Origin: Podospora pseudoanserina
Taxonomy: Eukaryota; Ascomycota; Sordariomycetes; Sordariales; Podosporaceae
DNA: 64,000 nucleotides
Direction: 5' to 3'
NCBI RefSeq assembly: GCF_035222485.1
Contig: NC_085920.1
Coordinates: forward strand, 2,294,001-2,358,000
The first letter of the stretch is position 1. Every line of letters begins with the position of its first letter. The notes under the pieces are model-generated. The model saw only the letters and a list, made by a program, of their open reading frames with translations, was not told the origin of the DNA and did not search any database. The translations under genes and the position numbers were made by a program. Shown here in pieces: positions 55,921 to 64,000 of the stretch.

Positions 55921-57463
55921 AGTGGCTAGCAACGAAGTGGCTTTGGAAAGGATGCCTTGTCTGGGAACCCTGCGGTTGTACAATTTGAAGCCCAAACTAA
56001 GAGCAGCGACAAAGATGAGGACTTCCACCTTGAAATAGTCCTGGCCGAAGTCGAGCCCCAGACCCAGATGTGAGGATACGCGAGCATCTTCCAAGTCTAG
56101 ACCGGCCCGTGACTCGGAAGAAGCAGTTGGGAGCTCGCTGGTTCCTGGCTCCAAACTCTGATGGTCCCAGGTGATACTGTTACCGGCAAACAACTCGGCC
56201 GAAGCCAAGGTACTGTTGAAAGCCATAACGAGTGAGAAGAGCGCCAACAGGGGCGAGCACAGCGGAAAAGGGGCTCTCGGGGCCGACGCTGACCGGCGAC
56301 TGGAAGAAGACTGGACGCCAGTGCCTGTTAACCAAGCGTCACACTACCGTTAATATTCTCCACGCGAGACAAGTAAGGGTAACGGCGGGAAGAGACCGGA
56401 GTCAGGAGGGAGATTGAGTTAAATGAAGGGTCGGCGTGACTGGGGATCACAAAACCTACACTGACTGTTGACTTTGCCTTGTGAGGCTCGCCCGCGAAAC
56501 CACAGCCCTGGGACGACATGGCTCTAGTAACGGTGCCCAACAGTGTCGATTTCACCGTTTGTCTCTGTGCTGGCGTCTGTGTGTTGGCTGTACCAAGTTT
56601 GGGGTGTCCCCTTATGCGTAGTGGTAGATGCAGGCGGATACGGTCATGCATGTCGACTGTCATCGCCATGATTGCTGGTCCAAGTCAATTGATTCGTGTT
56701 GGTCTTCCTGTTCTCAATCCGATCCGATAGAATTCAGTTTTGCAATAATCTTCGACATCTGCCTCGTCCCTTGATTGAGAGGCAAGCTCCAAAACCTGAT
56801 CTTAGCGTGACTTGAGCTGTGGCGGTTTAGTTTGTCTGCGGAAGCTCGACCGGTGACTGGGCCGATCAGTTTACCACAGGCGCGGGGTTATCTGCACAGT
56901 GTTACTTGCCAATAAGGTTTGTGGCAGGGCGCATGGAACCTGCTTTGGTGGGTTGGCAAGGAAAGAGAGCCGTCTACGGCCTTATGACCCTTTGTTGACA
57001 TCCACCGCATATAGACATGTAGGTAGCCTATGACCGGTGGCGGGCGCTGTGTGAGAGTAACAGATAGAGAGTAACAATATGAGTGTATTTACTTGAATGC
57101 CCTCCTCTGATGCTTTCTGTCTTGTGTCCTGTTGTGCCTCCCCTCCTTGCGCCTTTGCTCAGTCGACAGGAGAGGAAAACTGCTTTGTTCCTCGGATATC
57201 ATCCCAAGTTTGTTAAACGCCGAAGCCCTAGCCCATAACAACAACCATGTTTGTCAAGGATTGTTTGATCCCCAATAAAATCCAAAAAAAAGTGGCGAGC
57301 CCAAATATTTAGTATCCCAAAGCTGGCCGAGATTAATGCCCCCAAACTCCGTCACATCAAAAACTCCGTCGCTGATATCCACAACGCTGGTCCGGATATA
57401 TATCATGATACAAATAGGAAAACCGACAATCGAGTTGACCCCACGGTACAAGAAGCAAAATCA
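55921..57463. other. Region between MFS transporter and GH31 gene, with promoter of the latter
   Basis: An in-frame open extension of the GH31 gene fills 55921-56226, including a possible membrane segment (VEVLIFVAALSLGFKLY). Further upstream no gene is seen. CTGGGG (56440-56445) and GCGGGG (56882-56887) fit the short SYGGRG consensus of the carbon-repressor CreA, but six-base matches occur by chance. Confidence 0.45.
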
Positions 57464-59316
57464 TCAGTAACTGAAATCGACATGGCCTATTGGAATCGGT
57501 AGCTTATCGTCCTGTGAGGATGTCGTCGCCGTATTCGTCGAGCTTCCGCCTGTTTCTGATTGTGATTCGCTGCTGCGTGATTGTTGCAGCTCGAGCTGTG
57601 GTTCCTGAGGAGGAATGCCACTGTCGGAGAAGCCGAAATCTCGCATCTGCTGGAAACTCCAGCTCGGTTCGAATCGTCGACTGTTCCACGCATGGTCCAC
57701 CCTCTCGTACATTTCGTCGATCTGTTCCAAGCTGATCTTGCTCGTCTCGTAGACCATAAACCAGACAAAGGCGATCGAGAGAATGCAGAATGCGCCCCAG
57801 AGAAAGAAAATGCGAGATCCGAGATCGATTGACCGGGACCCTTCGATTCTATTTGTGTCCACCATGTAAGGGGTCCCATAGGCAATGCCAAAGTTCAAAA
57901 GCCAGTTGGAGGCGGTAGAGACGGACATCGACTTCGCGCGTACCTTCAGCGGATAGATTTCTGATGTGACGACCCAAACCACGGGACCCCAGGAGGCTGC
58001 GAAAAAGAATATATATATGGCCACGAAAATGATGAGGATGCGGCTCTGCGTCTCCGAATTGCTTCCGTTGGCGGTAGCGAATGAGGCAATCAAGAGTTGG
58101 CAGATGGCCATGCCGGCGGCTCCGACAATGAGCAGCCTTCGTCTACCCCACGATTCGACGACAAACAGACCCGGCAGCGTCGAGACCATGTTAATAATCT
58201 GCATGATGAGGGTGATGAGATAGGGGTCGTCGACACCGCCCTTTTGAAAGAAGTCGGTGCCATAGTACATGATGAAATTGACACCTGTGAGCTGCTGGAG
58301 CATTTGCAGCCCGCAGCCTGTTAGTGTGCGGCGACCCAGATGTGGTTCGCCAAAGAATATATCCTTGTAAGTGTCAGGGCCAAGAGCTAGTTCGTACTCA
58401 TGGTTTGCCTGGATTTCTGCGAGCTCCTCGATGAGAGCAGGATGGGTGATGTCGAGCCGACGTAGACGGCTGAGTGAAAGAGCAGCGGCGTCTTTGTAGC
58501 CGCGCTTGATAAGATAACGGGGCGTCTCCGGTAGGATCAGCAGACCAAGGGCCAAAACAACAGCCCAGGTAAGCTGAAGACCAATGGGGATGCGATACGC
58601 GGCGGCCCCTTTCATATTATGAGTTAAGATATTGACGCCGGCAGCAGCAAATAGACCGGCCGTGATTGATAGCTGATAGGCGCAGACGAGCGTTCCACGC
58701 ACCCACTTTGGTGCCATCTCAGACTGATATAGTGGGACAAGAACTGAGACAACGCCCACTCCAATGCCCGCCAGTGTTCTGATGAGATCAAGTCAATACA
58801 AGTCACACTTTGAGGGATGAATTGGACACCAAAAGGAAAAGTGTTACGAACCTCCCGATAACAAGAAGGGCCACATTTGTCGCGCACACCTGGAAGATAG
58901 CACCAACACAAAACACCCCCAGGGCGGCAATAAGTGAGAGCCGTCTGCCCCATAAGTCACCTATTGGCGCCGATATGAGTGCTCCCACCATCGTTCCTGC
59001 ACTCAGCATTGCCACAATCAGTGACACTTGGCTTGGGTACATGCCGGGTACTCCCTCCTTGTCGAAGTAGCCGGTGGTGAAATCCTTCTTGAACGACTCC
59101 ATCGCCAGAATACCGTTGATCGACCTGCATGCACCAAACGGCTCAGCCAAAAGTCCCTCCAAATCCCAGCGCGTCCGACCAAAATGGCGCCGAGTCGACT
59201 TACCCGGTGTCATATCCAAACAAAAGCCCGCCTGTGGCTACAAAGAGCGATAAAAGGATGGCCGGCGCCGAGGTGCCGGCGACGTTTGCTGGCTTTCGCC
59301 AACCGAAGCCCACCAT
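57464..59316 (-). CDS. MFS sugar/H+ symporter
   Basis: Three exons on the minus strand, 59316-59204, 59124-58852 and 58778-57464, join to 566 aa. The first span region FVATGGLLFGYDTGSINGIL and the motifs GDLWGRRLS, PETPRYLIKRG and EIYPLKVRAKSMS are the signature elements of the sugar-porter family (TIGR00879 type). TGVNFIMYYGTDFFQKGG corresponds to helices 7-8. About twelve membrane spans can be traced. The start at 59316 gives MVGFGWRKPANVAG, close to the usual short cytosolic N-terminus. The substrate is a hexose or disaccharide; the neighbouring alpha-glucosidase favours glucose or maltose, but this is inference. Confidence 0.93.
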
Positions 59317-62308
59317 GACTGCGATTGGAGCGCCTTCATGAAGGGCTCTTCAGAACAGCGTCGGGCGCGGGGGTTTCCACCAGGATTGGGGGTCTCCGGA
59401 CAATCGAGGATATGGTTGTTATTCGACCATGGGGAGCGGTTTGGGTCGTTTCGAGGTGGGAAGGTGGACGGCGAAGGGGTTTCGACGATGAGATGAACAG
59501 TTGAAAGGGTGCGTCCAACAACTGGGATGGTGGACGGGAGTTCGTTGAAAGTGGTGGAGAAAGGACCGCCGCCCACCTGATTGATGGGCAGCGGAGACTC
59601 TGCAAACATCTGATTGGCTGCACATCAAGACTAGCCCGCTTGGGAATAGCTGTGACCAGAAGGTGGGGCTGACCCGGCTTTGACTAGCGTGGTGGGGACT
59701 CGGCCTGCGCCAAGCCCCAGTCTCGCTCACCCCAGACCCAAATCCGACTTGGGTTCAGCAACGGGCCTCTCGGCTACATTGAAAATGTCACTCTGTCGGG
59801 TTGACAGCTGTGAGAATGCGGTGCTTCTGCGTTGCCTTTGGTAAGAATTTTCCCATTTTCTCTGACTTGGTGTTGTTCTGTCCTTTGCCGCTGACCTATG
59901 GGATTCATCCGAGTACGAAGTAGACAGACTATATGAGGCTATCTCTGTCAAATTTAGTCCCTGTTTCTTGGAATCTGAATGCCATGAATTCCCACCGTGG
60001 TTAGAACCTTGGTGTCTTGGAAACCTGGGGTTTCACCTGGTCCATGTGTAAGCCCTCGGTCCCTCTCTTTCACGCACCTCACCAGGCGGCCCAAAAAGCC
60101 ATCCTCGCTCCCGCTTTCCCAATGCTTCATAGCGGGCGCCCAGCTTCAGGCTGGCTTCAGGGGGGGAGACCAGACCACCAATCGCCAAAGGAACTGCATG
60201 ATAAATTAATAACTGACCCAGAGTGTGAGCAGAAGGCCACACACACACCACCACATCAACCACACCATTGTCCCAAGAATCTCTATGCTTTGGAAACGCG
60301 CGGCGGGTGCTCTGAAGCCATTGGCTGTCAAGATGGTTGTGCCGCAGCCGGGAGCTGCCCCCCCAGGCTTGCAGCTTGCAGCCCTCAAATCCTTTGACTG
60401 CGTGTTTTTTCTTTTCCCTTCACACCTCTTGACTGTTCGCCGGCTATGCTCGTTTGGGACTCCTAGACAGGTCATAGGAACACTGCTGGTTCGTGAACCC
60501 TGCCACTAGCTTGCGTCGAGGGAGCAGCAAAAGAAGGAAATGCGGGTTGCTTTTATCACAACTTCCAAGGTTGAGGCATTCACATCGCTACAATTTTCGT
60601 CATTCGCTGACCCAAAAGGTGCAGGAGACGCCCGATATAGGAGATGCAGGAGCTTGCATCAATATTCCCACAGCATTTCCAGCCACCTTGCTTCAGGTGA
60701 GTCTCTGTCTAGGAACACTCCGATCCTGAGAGGGAAGGGGGACCACGAGCAGGTAAATGGGCAAACAGTTTGGGATTTCACGAGAGGCGCGGGTGCTGGT
60801 TGTTGCGGCACGATGCTCATGCTCAATCAGTGTTGATTTGTGCTGTCTGTTTGGTATCGGTCTTTTGGTAGGTCTGAGTTCCGATACGCTCAGGATCTGG
60901 TGGAACAGGTCACAGATAACATTGAGGTCCTCAAACCCTCTTATTGACATGAATTTCTTTGGCAACACCCGGTTCCGGTGCATCCGACATTGGCGGCTCG
61001 TGAGAGCACACACTCACAAGCTTTTCCAGTCCGCCCTTTCCCTGTACTTTTGACTGGCTCATTTGCCTAGAAACGTGTCACCATGAACAGCATGGATCTC
61101 GGAATCAGATCCTGCAGAGTCCCTTTGTGCAAGAGAGGTTATACAAGGTTGTTGTGGTCAACACAATATCAAGCACCCATCTGCCCAGGAAGTGGGAAGC
61201 GAAGGCGAAGCGCGATGGCCAAGAAACTTGGGATCGGAGTTCTGCTCCTCATCCTCCCCAAGACCCAGCCACTGCGTCTCTTGTTTGGTGAGAGGTGGTG
61301 GCTTGATATGCACAGGCACTAGCGTGAAACCTGTATACAGTTCGACCAGGAGAGTCCTCACACCACTGTTGTTCGGTTGGGAATAGCGCCAATCGCGAAG
61401 CCACAAGAGGTTTATGCACGGCTTACTGTGTGAAGTCCGTAGAAACGAACGGCGCGATAGAACACATGACCATGTAATCTGTCTCAAGTCACCCTGACCT
61501 CATGATTCGCTGGGTTTTGATTATAAGCATGTTGTGGCACACCTAAGTTTGTGGTGTCTCTTCAACTTGCTCTACCAGAGGCTTGCCGCATGTGCGAGGA
61601 CAAGCTTGGAATGTGTCAACATGAGTGTCACAGTGGAGAACTCACGTGTATCAGCTGGTGGATGAGACCAAATACCAGGAACATAAAAAGAAAGACATTC
61701 GTAACAAGCAGCTCGAGGCGAGGCCGAGGCCCGAAAGCAGCCGGTGGCTTGAAGTAAAGGGCAATCGATATGTCTTGGATGAAATGTTCTGGATGCTTCA
61801 GATGACTTTCGACTTTCTTCTTAAAACCTTTGGTCTTATACCGTCTCTGCCAGCACGAGGATTGAACTTTATACGAAGTGAAAACCTAAGGTGTGTAGAC
61901 TCCCAGAGCTCTAGAAGAATTTGACGCTTCCGAAACTGCTGAGGTGATGCTACAAAATAGAAATGCCCTCTTATGCTGTTCCAGATGTTCAAAGCATTGT
62001 TTTCTGCACCTAAGGTAGTGGGATGTTGTCAGAGCAATTCAGGGGTCAATTGCCTTGGCAGTTTGTGCCGAGCGGGAAGGCCCCGCTAAATTAACTCTCG
62101 CGTCCACTGCGAATCGGCGGGGTCCCCACCGATCAACGGCGCGTCTTTTGCTTTGCGATTCAAGCTGGAGCGCGTCACTCTTCAAGGTCCCCACCGCAGA
62201 CACCGAGCAGCAGTTCGCTACACCACATCTTCCCGAAACATTGGGACCCCAGCATGTAATATTGTTTGAGCGCAACATATTCTAGGACCGAGAGGACTAC
62301 TGGGAAGG
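59317..62308. other. 3-kb divergent intergenic region without a recognisable gene
   Basis: This lies between the transporter start (minus) and the last gene (plus). No coding frame with support, RNA gene or element was recognised. Confidence 0.5.
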
Positions 62309-64000
62309 ATGGCGACAAGTATGTGCCCCATGCTAGGCTTAACCAGTGCTTGTACCATAGCTAACAAAACCAAGGACAGGAGCGCATTCGAGATCGGATG
62401 CGCGGTGCTGGGTGAGTATCTCCCCTACGACATCTGCTCAGAGGACCCAATTAACGTCAACAATTATAGTCGTCATGAAGTAGGGGATGACCTAGACTTT
62501 GGCTTTGTGATTCCCATCGCCACAGAACCAGAGCCAGAAGAGACAATCGAGGAAGAGCTCCCAGATGCTTCACCACTACCGCCACCTCCAACCACCAGCC
62601 GACCAACTCCAAACACATCCGCCAAGCGAATACACCTCGACCGCGATGGCGTTGCGCAATCCTCCCCATCTATGGGCCCCAGCCCCTCTCGCCCTCCCCG
62701 TCCTCCCCGGTCTGAATACAGCATACCCGACGGCACCAGTACCGAAAGATCAGCCTCACTGCCACCACGTTCCCCAGCGTCTGTTCGAGCTCAGGGCTCT
62801 TCTCTTCGCCATATGACCCGCCCCCCAGCTTCGGATGAAGTTGAAGAGGCTGAAAATGAGGAGGACCACGACGTGACTATGCACGACTCGCAACCCGAGC
62901 CAGAGGCCGTAGAGGAGGATGTCGACATGGAAGACGCCCCTCCAGCACCATACGCGCGATCCGTTCAAAGAACCGCACAAAAGCAACGAGGTCCGCTCTC
63001 CTCTGTCATTGCGGCGACAAAGCGGATTACTATCCACACTTCGCCCGAGGAGCCAACGCCAACAGTGGAGGAGGTAGTCATGGAAAGCCCGGCTGATGCA
63101 CCTGGCAGTGGGAAGCGGCAAAGGACCATCTTGCTCGATCAGAATAGCCCAGTCGTGGGGTCGAGCACGTTATTGCACAAGGTTTTGGAGGATCTAGATG
63201 AGACTACTCAGCAAAACCCTGGAGGTATCCCGGCAAGTTCTTCACCAGTAGAAAGGAGGGTTAGAACGAGGATACGAAAGAGCGCAGAGATGAGGAAGAT
63301 GTCGGAGAGTATGAGTATGAGAGGGAGTACAATGTCCGTGACGTCTCCTACGTCTTCGAGGGGCAAGAGGAGGAGTCCAAGGTTGAGGTCGAGCAGTGTT
63401 GTTGAAGGTGAGGAGAATGCAGCTGAGGATGTGGATGTCCCGGATGCCGTTGAGGAAGAGGAGCCAGAGGAAGAGGAGGAGGAGGAGGAGGAGGAGGGAG
63501 AAAGGGAGCCCGAGGCGGAGGAGTCAGCTGTGCTTGGGGCAGATGATGATGATGTCGCCGATGCGCCAGTACCAGAGCCGGAACTACCGGAGCCAAAACC
63601 AGAGGCCGTAGAGGAACCAGAGGAGAAAGAGGTTGAAGAGATTGGTATGCAAGAGGCTACTAAACGAATAGGGAGGAAGCGGCCTACTCGCCGAACCGCC
63701 CCTGCTCCTTCACCAGAGCTAGGCTCAGACCAACCACCAATGCCGGTGGCAGAATCACCAGCACTGAGAAAACGGCGAAGGAGGGAGGTGGTGGCCAGTC
63801 CAGCACAGCAACAGCAGCCTGTCAAGAAGGTACGGACAGGCAAACAACCACCTAAACCACAGCTTCCACAACACTCATCGCCAGCACAACCTTCACCAGC
63901 GCAGCCCTCATCAGCGCAACCCTTACCACGACAACCCCCCCCGCGACCACCAATAGGCCGATCACAGTCCAAAGTTCAAGAGAAGTCCAAGCCAAAACCA
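62309..64000 (+). CDS. Partial: long acidic/basic low-complexity nuclear-type protein (3' end beyond window)
   Basis: Three exons can be placed, 62309-62318 (10 nt), 62375-62411 and 62470 to the window edge, with no stop reached. The start reads MATRQERIRDRMRGAGRHEV followed by GDDLDFGFVIPI. The visible 544 residues alternate Pro/Ser-rich, basic and acidic stretches, including a long Glu run at about 63465-63505, GPLSSVIAATKRI and ATKRIGRKRPTRR. There is no signal peptide or membrane span. The short Arg-rich start followed by a DFGF motif is reminiscent of fungal inner-kinetochore CENP-U/Ame1-type proteins, but this is a weak impression; without the C-terminal part it should be treated as unidentified. 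Confidence 0.6.
   Translation, partial: MATSMCPMLGLTSACTIANKTKDRSAFEIGCAVLGEYLPYDICSEDPINVNNYSRHEVGDDLDFGFVIPIATEPEPEETIEEELPDASPLPPPPTTSRPTPNTSAKRIHLDRDGVAQSSPSMGPSPSRPPRPPRSEYSIPDGTSTERSASLPPRSPASVRAQGSSLRHMTRPPASDEVEEAENEEDHDVTMHDSQPEPEAVEEDVDMEDAPPAPYARSVQRTAQKQRGPLSSVIAATKRITIHTSPEEPTPTVEEVVMESPADAPGSGKRQRTILLDQNSPVVGSSTLLHKVLEDLDETTQQNPGGIPASSSPVERRVRTRIRKSAEMRKMSESMSMRGSTMSVTSPTSSRGKRRSPRLRSSSVVEGEENAAEDVDVPDAVEEEEPEEEEEEEEEEGEREPEAEESAVLGADDDDVADAPVPEPELPEPKPEAVEEPEEKEVEEIGMQEATKRIGRKRPTRRTAPAPSPELGSDQPPMPVAESPALRKRRRREVVASPAQQQQPVKKVRTGKQPPKPQLPQHSSPAQPSPAQPSSAQPLPRQPPPRPPIGRSQSKVQEKSKPKP

Noticed and set aside
63208-63972. 254-aa Ser/Gly-rich open frame on the minus strand
   Set aside because: Antisense shadow of the acidic plus-strand protein at the right edge; Ser runs are the complement of GAG/GAT repeats.

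Overview
The window reads as nuclear DNA of a filamentous ascomycete, most likely a sordariomycete close to Podospora/Neurospora. The evidence is many short introns (about 50-75 nt) with GTAAGT-like donors and CTAAC-like branch sites, a lone dispersed 5S rRNA gene of the Neurospora/Podospora kind, an AT-rich island that looks like repeat-induced point mutation (RIP), and protein families typical of this group. Exon joins were placed by eye from splice signals. Except at the PIR-like gene, each join closes into an open frame with a total length divisible by three. The species call is inference.

Layout. 0.5-2.9 kb: nucleolar GTPase NOG2 (+). 3.5-4.8 kb: a secreted PIR-like cell-wall protein (+) with a frame discontinuity. 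5.2 kb: 5S rRNA (-). 5.7-6.4 kb: DsbA-like thioredoxin-fold protein (+). 6.8-7.9 kb: mitochondrial ribosomal protein mS38/Cox24 (-). 8.5-9.1 kb: AT-rich island. 10.2-11.9 kb: mitochondrial processing peptidase beta (+). 11.9-16.5 kb: no gene seen. 16.5-18.1 kb: membrane RING-H2 protein (+). 19.2-20.3 kb: GPALPP/DUF3752 protein (-), divergent from VPS8 (+, 20.8-25.8 kb). 26.1-27.1 kb: GPI19/PIG-P (+). 27.7-29.3 kb: D-serine dehydratase-like enzyme (+), convergent with ARP4 (-, 29.8-31.3 kb) across a long pyrimidine tract. ARP4 is divergent from TAF1 (+, 32.2-35.7 kb). 35.7-40.8 kb: no gene seen. 40.8-42.8 kb: MEF2-type MADS-box factor RLM1/MIG1-like (+).

44.1-47.4 kb holds the least familiar content: three copies of a small cysteine-rich gene. 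One is intact and two are broken. Each has a TATA box, a CTCATCATC leader at matching spacing and an AAGATGTG start, and a roughly 200-bp CATA microsatellite lies between two of them. It looks like a lineage-specific family duplicating and decaying in place.

48.0-48.9 kb: fungal type I membrane protein (-). 49.4-50.7 kb: 2-oxoglutarate/Fe(II) oxygenase-like protein (-). 51.0-51.9 kb: FRG1-like protein (+). 52.7-55.9 kb: secreted GH31 alpha-glucosidase (-), directly downstream of an MFS sugar transporter (-, 57.5-59.3 kb); together they form a plausible disaccharide-use pair. 62.3 kb to the right edge: the start of a long, acidic, low-complexity nuclear-type protein (+), cut by the window end.

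Most genes are housekeeping: ribosome biogenesis (NOG2, and possibly FRG1), mitochondrial translation and import (mS38, MPP), endosomal tethering (VPS8), GPI-anchor synthesis (GPI19), and chromatin/transcription (ARP4, TAF1). No retroelement, virus-like element, CRISPR array, tRNA or complete DNA transposon was recognised.
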